From: Allolobophora icterica
Taxonomy: Eukaryota > Annelida > Clitellata > Crassiclitellata > Lumbricidae
Length of the DNA: 64,000 nt
Assembly (NCBI GenBank): GCA_963556255.1
Contig: OY744607.1
Span: 55,407,764 to 55,471,763 of the forward strand
Direction: 5' to 3'
The notes beneath the pieces were generated by a model. It made no database searches and was not told where the DNA came from. It saw only the letters and a list, made by a program, of their open reading frames with translations. The stretch's first letter is position 1. Each line of letters begins with the position of its first letter. The position numbers were made by a program, and so were the translations under genes. Positions 53,607-64,000 of the stretch are shown here, in pieces.

Positions 53607-54110
53607 TGTTACATGCTGCCCTCTTATCTCATATGTACTCTCGGTTACCCTCTTTACGCTTGACCAGTTCCTTAGAGGGAGTGGCCTAAGCTATATAAAG
53701 AGACGTCGAGAGATGATCAGCCCTTGGCTTTTTGGTGTCCGATCCCTGTTGGATCTTCGGGTAGTTAGGTGGCCGCCAAGCGTTCAGTGTATGTAGAGTT
53801 GTATAGGAGAGCCTAAGGCAAACTCCTTATTTTCTAGCTCGTTGTCTCGTTGCCCACTGAGGCCGACAGCGCTGCATTTATCGTGTACGTTTGAGGCTTA
53901 TGTTAGGAGTGCTCTTCTTCAAACGAAGAAGAGATATTGTGAGTGTCACTTCTTCTATGCCGACGAAGAAGTTGCACGTGTTGTGTTGTCTACCGTTCTT
54001 CTGTGGTGAAATGACGAAAGGTATAACTCGCTTACATGTTATGTTGTGAATAAACCATTTTAATCATACCTAGACTGAGCTATTTCATTTAAATATAATG
54101 GGACCTTACA
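53607..54110 (+). mobile_element. 5' LTR of an LTR retrotransposon (504 bp)
   Basis: Begins TGTTACATG and ends CCTTACA, the usual TG...CA boundaries. It has TATATAA at 53693-53699 and AATAAA at 54049-54054 in correct order for a U3-R-U5 arrangement. No second LTR was found in the window, so only the 5' end of the element is identifiable. Confidence 0.8.
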
Positions 54111-54112
54111 TA

Positions 54113-54127
54113 TGGGGGCTTTCGTCC
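54113..54127 (+). other. Primer-binding site, tRNA-Pro-like
   Basis: TGGGGGCTTTCGTCC lies two bases after the LTR end and matches the 3' end complement of tRNA-Pro (TGGGGGCTCGTCC) apart from two bases. This position and match support reverse-transcription priming. Confidence 0.65.
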
Positions 54128-54262
54128 TAAGAATTTGCAAATTGAATGGTAAATTACGGTAATTTGTAATTTGCTAGTTGAAATTTTGAAATTGTACTTT
54201 GATAGTTTTCTCTGAAATACGGAAATTTGGGTATTTGACAAACTACGTTGTACCGTTTGACA

Positions 54263-54556
54263 ATGGAAACTCCTGTAGCATCGAAACTGTTGACTCTGGA
54301 AGACATTTTTTATATGTCTGTTGAAGAGTTGAAACAGGAAATGGGACGCATAGGGCAGGAAACTAAAGGGTTTAGTAAGGTTCAGTTACAGATATTGTTG
54401 GCTAAACGGTTACCTCCGGTGTCGCAAACCGAAGAGTGGACAAGTAAAAGTAACCCCAACAGCAATGTAATATGGAAACCATATGGGCTTCATATGGGAT
54501 GCCATATGTCAGGGATCTCTAGATTCATCTGGTTTGCACCCGACAGCCCATATTGA
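54263..54556 (+). pseudogene. Start of a gag-like ORF, truncated by satellite
   Basis: The ATG at 54263 is the first after the primer site and opens METPVASKLLTLEDIFYMSV, then EELKQEMGRIGQETKGFSKV and QLQILLAKRL. The spacing of Leu and Gly resembles a SAP-like DNA/RNA-binding helix pair, a loose similarity. From about 54470 the frame runs into CATATG satellite sequence, so the rest of gag and pol is absent. I do not recognise the element family from this fragment. Confidence 0.6.
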
Positions 54557-55800
54557 ATGCATATGTGCAAGCCATCTGGGCTTCAAATGGTATGCATATG
54601 GTATCTATATGGCACCACGTCATCTAAACCATATGTATGCCATATAGATACCAGATCTTTACCAATCTGCATTCTATATAGAATCTATATTGTTTCTATA
54701 TGTAACTAGCTGATCTATGCCATAAGTTTACCATATAGATACAAGATCCTTACCAATCTGCATTCTATATAGAATCCATATTGTTTCTACATGTAACTAG
54801 CTGATCTACAAAGTATGTATGCCATATGCGATCCAATATGGCAGGGATCCCTAGATTCATCTGGTTTGCACCCGACAGCCCATATTGAATGCATATGTCC
54901 AAGCCATCTGGCCTTCAAATGGTATCCATACGTCATACATATGGCACAAGATGATCTATGCCATATGTTTACCACATAGATACCAGATCCTTTGCCAATC
55001 TGCATTCTATATAGAATCCATATTGTTTCTATATGTAGCTAGCTGGTCTATGCCATATGTATACAATATAGATACCAGATCCTTTACCAATCTGCATACT
55101 ATATATAATCAATATTGTTTCTATATGTAACTAGCTGATCTACAACGTATGTATGCCATATGCGATCCAATATGGCAGGGATCCCTAGATTCATCTGGTT
55201 TGCACCCGACAGCCCATATTGAATGCATATGTCCAAGCCATCTGGGCTTCAAATGGTATCCATATGTCATGCATATGGCACCAGGTGATCTATGCCATAT
55301 GTTTACCATATAGATACCAGATCCTTTACCAATCTGCATACTATATAGAATCTATATTGTTTCTATATGCAACTAGCTGATCTATGCCATATGTATTCAA
55401 TATAGATACCAGATCCTTTACCAATCTGCATACTATATAGAATGTATATTGTTTCTATATGTAACTAGCTGATCTATGCCATATGTATTCAATATAGATA
55501 CCAGATCCTTTACCAATCTGCATACTATATAGAATCTATAAAGTTTCTATATGTAACTAGGTGGTTTACACCATATGTTTGTTATATAGATACCAGATGA
55601 TGTACCAATCTGCATGCCATATGCAATATATATAGTTCCTATATATAACTAGCTTATCTACACCACATGTATACTATACAGATACCAAATGGTTTAGCAA
55701 TCTGCATGCTAAACAGTAAACCATCTGTGGTCTATATAGCATCCATATGCATGCATCTTCTGTAAGTAATCAGGACATCTACAACATATGCACAACATAT
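54470..55800. repeat. CATATG-rich satellite with ~334-bp higher-order unit
   Basis: Monomers of about 90 bp with TAGATACCAGATCCTTTACC and TTTCTATATGTAACTAGCTG. A longer marker, CTAGATTCATCTGGTTTGCA, recurs near 54519, 54852 and 55185, giving a ~334-bp higher-order period. Units decay toward the right end. Confidence 0.88.
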
Positions 55801-56136
55801 AAAACACATGTAGTCTGCTTATGTAGTTTCCATTTTGAATAAACTTTATTTCACCACATATGATCAACACAAAATAATATCCTCTATACAAAGGAGAAAT
55901 AACAGAAAAAATATACACATCAGTGATAAAAAATAAGCAGCTCAACTATCTGATAAGCAAATGCCTTTCATAAACATTTATCCTTAAGTCACCAATGTTA
56001 ATATTTTTCAATATATCATAGATTTCACAAAGTATCTTTTTGTCGTTGTACAAATAATGCTTGTAGTTCATTTAGTAGTTTTAGTACTGTAGATTAACGG
56101 TTCCACAACAAATGTTTCACGACAAATGGTTCATGG

Positions 56137-56400
56137 ACAAATGGTTCACAATCTTCCAGCTTCTAGGTTGTGTTTTGTTTACATTGGACTACGAAAAATC
56201 ATTTGAGCTCTATTTTCATAAAACTAGAAGCTGGATGAGCGATGAAAATATAGCTCAAACTAGAAGCTGGATCAGCGATGATGAAAATATAGCTCAAACT
56301 AGTAGCTGGAAGATCGATGAAAATAAAGCTCAAACTAGAAGCCTGATTCTCGATGAAAATATAGCTCAAACTAGAAGCTGGATGATCGTGAACCATTTGT
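56137..56400. repeat. Fold-back element with internal ~40-bp repeats
   Basis: A 30-bp inverted repeat (56137-56166 against 56371-56400, 28 of 30 matching) ends in CCAGCTTCTAG. It encloses about five units of CTAGAAGCTGGATGATCGAT then GAAAATATAGCTCAAA. Confidence 0.8.
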
Positions 56401-56734
56401 CTGGAACCATTTCTCATGACACCATTAACTTGGACAATACTGCATAACATCAAAGTCAGCCTGAAGCAGTAAACAACCAACATATATGAAAGCACCCATC
56501 AATCATTGTGTTATTTACTTTCAAAAACCTTCAAAATATTCTGTTCCATGCATTTGTCAACCTTGCATACTTACTGATGGTAAATGAAATACATTCACAT
56601 GTAAATACAAGTAGTGGCTCACAATGTGTTTTGAATAAATGCAACAGAACAATTTCATCCATGTGTCGTTTAAAAAGCTATTATTATCAGACTTGTAAAA
56701 TTTTCAAATTATTTCACTTAGGCTCAGTTTAAAC

Positions 56735-56867
56735 CACTGGCGTAAACTTGTCCAACATATTGGGGGCATTTCGTTATTCATTCTACACTTTTTGCATTAA
56801 ATGTACAGTCCATCTCAATTATTTGGGGGCACGTGCCCCGGCTGCCCTCCCAGAGTCTACGCCTATG
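56735..56867 (+). mobile_element. hAT MITE family B, copy 2 (133 bp)
   Basis: Begins CACTGGCGTAAACTTGTCC and ends GAGTCTACGCCTATG, flanked by the exact 8-bp palindromic duplication GTTTAAAC (56727-56734, 56868-56875). Confidence 0.88.
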
Positions 56868-56899
56868 GTTTAAACTGTCTCCAGCAGTCAAAATGACAT

Positions 56900-58550
56900 T
56901 TGCACATCAACTGTCACAGTATAATTGCTAAGTATTTTGCTTTTCAACACATGGCAAACTCAAACCCTAATGGCAAACGCATACACAAATATTTATGGGC
57001 ACCAACTATCCTGAGCACCACAGATTTTGTTATACCGAACTTCATATCCATATAGGATACTTTAATTCACAAGTAACAATTATTTTCTACATAGAAGTCA
57101 TTCTATCTATCAGATTAACAGTGTAATCCACAAAAACAACAAATAGGATAGGGATAACACCCCTCCTTGTCTGACACTGCAAACTAATTTGAATATTCTA
57201 GAAAATACACAATTCCATCCTACAGCTGCAACCATCTACTAAACCAGTGTATCAAACTTATCAAAAATCTGTGTGGAATATTCTTCATCATTACTTTCAA
57301 ACACAAACATTTTGATTTACTCAACAGTAGACCTCAAGTTCTGTATAAATTGCTCTATCGCAACCAGTTTTCTTCATGAATCCAGACTGAAGGCCAGAAG
57401 AACACAGATAACAGCCATACAGCTCAAAAAGACACACCTCAAACTTCGCAATATTTCCACTAAGTGTTATATCACAATAGCTGCTACAAGACAGATCACA
57501 TCTTTAGTTTTCACAGGAGGAATTATTACGCCTCAACCAAAATCATTGGTACATATCCATAATGCACTCTGCTGCAAATAGTAATGTTAGCAAAGACCTA
57601 ACTGTATTGGGTGAGTACAGAACAGTTGTTCAGGTTCTATGGCATGCCATCAAAACCTGCAGCTTTACCGCATTTCAGTTCACATAAACATCTGATAAGG
57701 TTGAGATCTATAGCTCTGATGTCTTCTTGACCAGCCTAATATTTTATAAATTTATATACTCAAGTATGCACCCACAAATTCATCACTCAATTTCTTAATT
57801 GTAAAATATAAAAATTGAGGTTATAAGAACACAATATGCAGAGAAGTATTACACCCCTTAATGCACACTATGCCCACAAATTAAAATACCAAAGCAATAA
57901 AATAAGTAACCAAGACATTCCAATTAATGATCACCAACTTAACAGTGCCCATCGAATTGTTGATCGGTTAATATCATATTAATACAGTTTTACAGCTATC
58001 AAAAACATAAGTTGATGAAGAGGTCATTAACGTCAACCAAAAAGAAGTCCGACTAACCGCCTCGTGACAAGAAATGACAGACAAGAAAAGAACACATGTT
58101 CCCTCAAGATTGAATGCAATCCTGTGTCCAACATAAGAGTTTATTCTGGGGCATGTTCCTCAGAGTTACAGTGATATCCTAGCTGCAATCGATCATGCTT
58201 TCGTCAGACTAGGTTGATTTCTCTTTCTCTGTCATCAGAGTTTGTAAAGACTGCAGCACATTTAAGTCAGACTTCATTGTCCGTTACTGGCAAACTTCAT
58301 GTTTTACGGCTCCTACAATGCAACAAAAAGTTAACACAAAATTAAAAACCAGATGCTTCACCCCAAAAAAGAAGTTAATTATTGACAATGATTGAGCACA
58401 GAGCACTTTTTCAGAAGAGTTGTAAGAATAATGTCAAGGAAACAGCTTTCATAGGTGAAGAAAAGATGAGTTCATTAAGAAATGAATACACAGCAGAGTA
58501 TGAATTTAACTTTTTCTGATGTTTATTAATTAATTCAATTACATTACACA
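56900..58550. other. No gene recognised
   Basis: AT-rich sequence with short unsupported frames; no repeat family that I can identify. Confidence 0.5.
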
Positions 58551-58589
58551 CGTATAATTATATAAGTATGTATCAGACATAACTAAATA

Positions 58590-60230
58590 TATATATACAT
58601 ATAATTGTAATTAGTAACTTCTACTGTGCCGGTGTCTTAAGCACAAAGCATCAACCGATGGCACATCAAACCAAGCCTAATATTATCAGGTCAATATCCA
58701 GAAGATCAGTCCATAAGACAGAGATACAGCCTATGATGGATAAGCAATTTGAAAGAGGTAAGTTTTAATTTGAGAACGAAATGACACAAGGGGCTGGCTG
58801 GACAGAGTAAAAAGACACAGGGGCAGAATTCTAAAAAATAGGTCCAGCAACCAAAAAACTCAGTCACCAAAAACAGTTCTTCATTTTGGTATGACCCCAC
58901 TAAGATAATGACCTCGCTGAATAATGACAAGTCTGGAGAATAAGAACTGGTTTTAAGTATTGTTGCTGGCCAGAATTTGTAAACCATGAGACCCAATTTG
59001 AAAATAATTCTTTGCTGAACAGGAAGCCAATGCAAAGATTTCAGCACATGGGTTATATGTTCAAATTTGGATGTATTAGTTATGGCTCTAGCCAAAGAGT
59101 TCTTAAATCTCAGCAGCTTAGGCATGTTTCACCTATTGATACTAGTAAGAAGAGAGCTACAGTAATCTAGGCAACTGGCAACCAGAGATATCCTTGCAGA
59201 CATGTCACGAATGAACGTATATGACGACTTACCAATACTGTTTACACGACCAGTGAGAGACATGGTAGAAATGAAAACAATGCCTAAGCTACAAGAAGCG
59301 TCTGCCAGCTTAACAAATTGAGTCACCCAGTTTCAATGACTAAAGCTGATCATATTTTTAAAGCTGCTGTGGAGTGCCCAGTAACAGAAGTTCATTGTTT
59401 GATCAGTTAGAGTTTAGAGGCCACCACCCAAGACTTTAAGTTGCAAGACTTTAAGGACCATGACAGACTGTCAAATTAAAATGTAGATTTTAGTATCACC
59501 GGCATAGAAATGATAGCCCAGCGAATGATTTTCCAGCACTGTGCCAAGTGGTATGAAATGTAAACAAAACAGGACCAAGCACAAAACCCTGTGGAACACC
59601 ACATGCCAACAAAGTCCTAGAGGAATAATTACCATTTAAATACACTGAGTGCATGGACTAAGGTAAGTAATAAACCAATTTAGTGCAGGACCAGATATCC
59701 CAAGGCAGTGCTTGAGACGATGAAGACGTAGCAAATGTAACAGACAAGTCATGTAGAACAAGTGCTGTTACCTTACCCCGTCCACTGAACATACGATGTC
59801 ATTATGAACAGTAAGAAGTGCAGATTCCGTTGAGTGAAACTTAGGATATGCAGTCTGAAAACGGGAGATGAGTTTGATGATAGATGAGTTTGCATGCATT
59901 CAAGGATTTTAAATGTAAAATTCAAGGTTGAGATTGGCCTGTAATTTGAGAGGCAAGAGGTTTCTTAAGCAGAGGATGAACTATGGCTGAGCAAATGCAG
60001 ATGGAAGGCATCCCTCGTGCAAATTGATAATCAGTGTAACATATGTTACAGGACATATATTACAGACCCAGGACATCAGAGCACTCTTTAGAAACCAAGT
60101 AGGAATGGTGTCAAGACCGGTTTTGTTAGGCAGTTGGCAGAAAGTAGTCCATGATAGGTGTAGAATTTGGATGGAAGAATTTGTCAATGAAAAGAAACTG
60201 ACCATTTTGTCTGAAAACAGGTCAAGAATT
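58590..60230 (-). mobile_element. LINE reverse transcriptase and 3' end, longest copy
   Basis: On the minus strand, in order with frameshifts: ISRFQTAYPKFHSTESALL-like and HRLKHCLGISGPALNWFITY blocks, a VLCLVLFCLHFIPLG region, YHFYAGDTKIYIL (the YADD box altered to YAGD), then SLTGRVNSIGKSSYTFIRDM, LVASCLDYCSSLLTSI, NSLARAITNTSKFEHITHVL and LHWLPVQQRIIFKLGLMVYK. It is a CR1/L2-like polymerase; the altered catalytic box and frame breaks show it is inactive. Confidence 0.85.
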
Positions 60231-60413
60231 TACATATTCCTATACATATATATTACATGTATTATAAAACCTTATACATGTTTATGCATTTAACTGTTAT
60301 ATATATAGATATATATATATATAATATGGATACATGTTTACACATACATATGTCAAAAAATTAAATCCACATGATTATTTTACCCATATAAGAAGAGCAC
60401 TCCTTTAAGCTAG

Positions 60414-60652
60414 CCCTGAGGCAACCATAGCTATGAACTGTTGGCAACTTCATTTTTTTAGCCTCAACCAATCCTCTCCCTCACCATCTCATTTTCCCAC
60501 TGACCATGTGTGATCAGTGTTCTCATTATAGCCGAGTTGGCTAGGGGCACAGGTTGAACAGAAATCATGAACTAAATGTCTGCCCTGACGGGGATTTGAA
60601 ACCTCAACCTCTCGATTGGCAGTCTAGGACGCTAATCACTACACTATTGAGC
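60414..60652 (-). mobile_element. SINE family 2 copy
   Basis: Minus strand: head TAGTGATTAGCGTCCTAGAC, box-B-like GGTTTCAAATCCC, AGACATTTAGTTC, CTGTTCAACCTGTGCCCC and the CATAGCTATGGTTGCC end. Confidence 0.72.
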
Positions 60653-60774
60653 ACACTATATATAAATATGTGTGCATATATATGCCAGTTTTTATGTGTA
60701 TAAGTGTGTCAGCATTTGAATGAAAATCCATCATAATATCCTTAGAATAGCATGAACGCAGAATATCAGGAATG

Positions 60775-61085
60775 AGGAATTACACAGAAAAATCAGTCTG
60801 ACCTAAAATCTCAAGCAAAGAGCTTTTTGGATAAAGCTCAGGCTGTTTGGACATATCTGCAGAATGAAGGGGGCAGAAAAATTAAAACTTTGGTTTATGG
60901 AATAATGGAACGCAGAAACACAAGAGGAAGACCTAACAGAGAATGGACAGATGACATTGAAGAATGGTGTGGAGCAAGTCTCCATGAGCTGGGCCACTTG
61001 GCACTGGACAGGAGTGGAGAGATATCGTCAGGAGGGCATCAGACACCTATGGGCGCTGAGCCCACGGTTATTGATGATGATGATA
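60775..61085 (+). mobile_element. LINE C-terminus (GRPxREW type)
   Basis: Reads RKIKTLVYGIMERRNTRGRP then NREWTDDIEEWCGASLHELG, then a frameshifted WRDIVRRASDTYGR-like end and a (GAT)n tail at 61070. Same family as 25100-25440. Confidence 0.78.
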
Positions 61086-61099
61086 CGTATATAATTGTA

Positions 61100-61980
61100 T
61101 ATGCATACACAAATAAAAATTAATGTATATATATACATAATAAATACATACATATCAACATCTATTTCTGACATAAGAATTTAAAAAATCCACCAACATT
61201 TATTATTTTAACAAAGCAGAAACATAAAAAATTATATACACATAGATAAGCAGAAATATGTAGTTATTCACCCAAGTCACAGAAAAATGTCATCAGGTTT
61301 AATACTATGGCAGCCTACAGACTTCTGAAACAGTTGGGGAATTTTCTGTATTTAATTTAATAAATCCTGTACTTGAAACTTTCAAATATTAAAAGTCCAA
61401 CATAGTTTGAAGAGGCAGTCAATACCATCAATAACTGTTGGCCAGTCTTGATCAGTTCAGTCCTTGCAGTACTTGTTCTCAAAACTTTATATGAAAAAAG
61501 TTTTGTTAAATGCAAACATACAGCATATGAACTGACAGGATTTTAAGGATACTCAGATAGGTTACCAGTCAGCTTTTAGTCATTAGCTCATATGGTTTGG
61601 ACATTTTGGCATTTCTCCTGTGGTGACCAGAATTAGATGGATAATTGTTAAAATTGAGCCAACAATATTCAAAACTTTACTGCTAAGCATAAGTTTTGTC
61701 AAAAAACTGCACGGTGACTTCAAATGGTGAAAGTGATTGTTTCTTCTGCTAAAAAGCAGCAACGCTTTTCTCGAGAAAACTATATGAGCCAGTGTTTAGC
61801 GCATTGATTGTGCCTGCATCTAACACACCTGTTGAACACGTTTTAAGTTATAGATCAAATATGAGTGACAAGAAGCCAAGAAGCCACATCGTCAATATTT
61901 CTGTAGAGCAATTCTAAATAAGTGCATGTGACTTATGACATTGAAGATTTAGCCTCAGTTGTTAAATAATAAACATCTGC
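61100..61980. other. No gene recognised
   Basis: AT-rich spacer without supported features. Confidence 0.5.
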
Positions 61981-61984
61981 TTGC

Positions 61985-62095
61985 CTCGTGAGATGGTTAC
62001 TGTGTTGGGACCTTCAGCAAGACCTTCGACCACAATTAGATATTAGATATGGCACTTAGTAAATGCATAATAATAATAATAATAATAATAATAAT
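61985..62095 (+). mobile_element. SINE family 1 fragment
   Basis: GAGATGGTTACTGTGTTGGG and CCTTCAGCAAGACCTTCGAC, then TATGGCACTTAGTAAATGCA and an (AAT)n tail. Confidence 0.6.
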
Positions 62096-62189
62096 TGCTC
62101 AATAGTAGCTATACTCTGTCACAACCATGTGTGTATTATATATTTGCAGTGCCTGTGAAAGTTGTGGGAAAAAATAGAAGCCATTTTGT

Positions 62190-62363
62190 TAGAGCGCTTG
62201 CCAAGCAACACGAAGAGTATGCGTCGAAGGCTACAGAGATGGTGACTGTGTATGGACCTTCAGCAAGTCCTTCAATCACATTGCTCAGTGCCATCGACTG
62301 ATGCTTGATCACTAGATACGGCACTTAATAAATGGATAGTAAAAATAATAATAATAATAATTC
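62190..62363 (+). mobile_element. SINE family 1 copy
   Basis: Head remnant TAGAGCGCTTGCC, degenerate middle, CCTTCAGCAAGTCCTTCAAT, ACGGCACTTAATAAATGGA and an (AAT)n tail. Confidence 0.65.
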
Positions 62364-62732
62364 CTGAATATGAGCTATGCTCTATATTCTGAAACAGCCT
62401 CGTGTGTGTAGTTTAACCATGTTGTGTCTTAGCATTACCTTTATCCTTGGTCCAGGACTGGGAAAACCAAAAACACTGCAGCAGTTAACAAACATGGGCC
62501 CATGTCAGTTGCCAAACATGGCACATTGCAGGCCAATTCAGCACCCAACTGTCTTCTGCATTGTCTTCATATATACCTGCCATGCTACCATACATTTTTA
62601 ATCAAAGAAATTTTACTCTAGTAATGTGATCCCACATAAAAGATAATAAAAACCTATTAAGATAAAAATTTCATTCATACACATATTTGCATGGAAACAA
62701 TATACATTGAAATAAATATACATTAAAACAAC

Positions 62733-62782
62733 TACACATACATACATACATACATACATACATACATACATACATACATAAA
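62733..62782. repeat. (CATA)n microsatellite
   Basis: Tetranucleotide run; a shorter one at 63292-63324. Confidence 0.95.
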
Positions 62783-62859
62783 GACACACAGACATAGTTA
62801 CATTCAAACGTGCATACATGCACACATACATACAATACAGCTATAATTTGATAGTGCTC

Positions 62860-63235
62860 TCCTTACGAAATTCTGAAGTGCACATTGAAGCCAGGTGACC
62901 ATTAAAACACCGGAAGGGCCAAGTTTTCAGTTTAGAGTGAAAGACAGTCTCGCTACGAAAATTGCGAGCATGAATAGGTAGAGAATTCTCGATGGAGGGA
63001 ATGGCAACTGAGAATGAATGCGCCGGGCAAAGACAAGACATGTACGAGGAATAGCAGGCTTTCCAGCAGATGCTGATCGAAAAAAGGATCAACCTTAAAC
63101 AGAGTTGCTTGCAAGGTGTGACCATGAAAGATAAGTAAAATGACAGATGATATGCACATGCTCTGTACATGAGGAGTGCCAAAGGACCGTGCAAGACTAA
63201 ATAGGATACAGTGATCCACAGTCAAATAACAGCAG
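62860..63235 (-). mobile_element. LINE 3' end
   Basis: The minus strand reads HSFSVAIPSIENSLPIHARN then FRSETVFHSKLKTWPF, the polymerase C-terminus, with a degraded 3' UTR toward 62850. Confidence 0.7.
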
Positions 63236-63329
63236 AGGTATTTTGAAAGTTAAAGTTGATACGTACACATATACATGCACATATACATACATGCATATAT
63301 ACATACATACATACATACATACATGGGTA

Positions 63330-64000
63330 ATCACGCAGACTGAGTGCCTGTATATATATAAACAATATGGCTGACACTGACTTTGCTTAACAGAGAACCG
63401 CTACCTACATGCCACATATCATAAGGCAATTCGCTATATAAGTAAGTAAAAAACATTTACTTAATTAAATACGACTCACAAAATGTGATTGAACAACAGC
63501 CAAATAATGGGAAGCTAAGCGGTACAAATGGGTAGCTAAATATCCATGTCATAGGTAACTAGCCCCAGGTGGTCCGATAGAGCGGACTGGCTTAAAATAC
63601 CATTGTAGCTGAGCAAATTATGGCCATTGTCCAGTAACAATGCGTTTACTCGTATTTAGGCAACGAGCTGACAACCTTATGCGGTGGAACATGATCCAAA
63701 TTGCTGATATTAAACACCAGACTCTGGTCACATCACATGAAGAAACATTGTTACTTGGAATTAACAAAACACTGGCCACTCTGGCCAAATACGGCCCAAT
63801 GAGCAAGTGTCAACACCAATTAGGAACAAGACATTGCTCATGTAAGACGTATATAGTTCAATCATGACTATCAGGGACAACGGTGGCCAGGTGTTGTAAG
63901 AATTACAGGTATGGTGTATTAGCTATTAGGGCATTTCACCTTTGGCACCAAGTCAAATCATAAATATATCCAAACAAAATCATCAAGCAAATAATCTAAC
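63330..64000. other. No gene recognised
   Basis: No coding, RNA or repeat signal that I can name before the window ends. Confidence 0.5.

Overview
This is a eukaryotic, intron-rich, repeat-rich window, most likely from a marine invertebrate. The palindromic word TAGGCCTA recurs throughout, and LINE tails of the 'GCGCTATATAAAT' kind, tRNA-derived SINEs and hAT elements are common. Together these remind me of an echinoderm-like deuterostome genome, but the clade is a tentative guess. Most apparent open frames are transposon relics or translated simple repeats.

Only one complete host gene is visible: a minus-strand REXO1 orthologue (RNA exonuclease 1 homolog, also called Elongin-A-binding protein 1) from 51607 to 35080. 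I reconstructed 14 coding exons whose splice phases all agree, giving 1271 codons plus a stop. The protein has an N-terminal CCCH zinc finger, a long Ser/Lys/His-rich middle and a C-terminal DEDDh exonuclease domain with D1111, E1113, D1194, H1243 and D1248. Its introns hold minisatellites, SINEs, a hAT element and long microsatellites. One 71-bp minisatellite appears to be copied from exon 12 together with its 5' splice site. A second, much weaker gene signal is a single putative exon with a membrane segment at 14588-14425 (minus).

Layout. 1-4.8 kb: LINE 3' ends and an 82-bp minisatellite element. 4.8-14 kb: more LINE pieces, including one split by a 1.6-kb minisatellite and one split by a 1.5-kb hAT element that carries two hAT MITEs. 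14-18 kb: the putative exon and a threefold array of a ~420-bp unit with a tRNA-like sequence. 18-34.5 kb: microsatellites, minisatellites and LINE, SINE and hAT copies. 34.6-51.6 kb: REXO1. 51.6-57 kb: hAT MITEs, the 5' end of an LTR retrotransposon (LTR, tRNA-Pro-like primer site, start of gag), a CATATG-rich satellite and a fold-back element. 57-64 kb: a LINE reverse-transcriptase relic, SINEs and further LINE ends.

The strongest repeat result is a set of non-autonomous hAT insertions with exact or nearly exact 8-bp target duplications readable on both sides. It includes a three-level nest (SINE > hAT > MITE) inside REXO1 intron 1 and a LINE > hAT > two-MITE nest at 11.5-13.7 kb.
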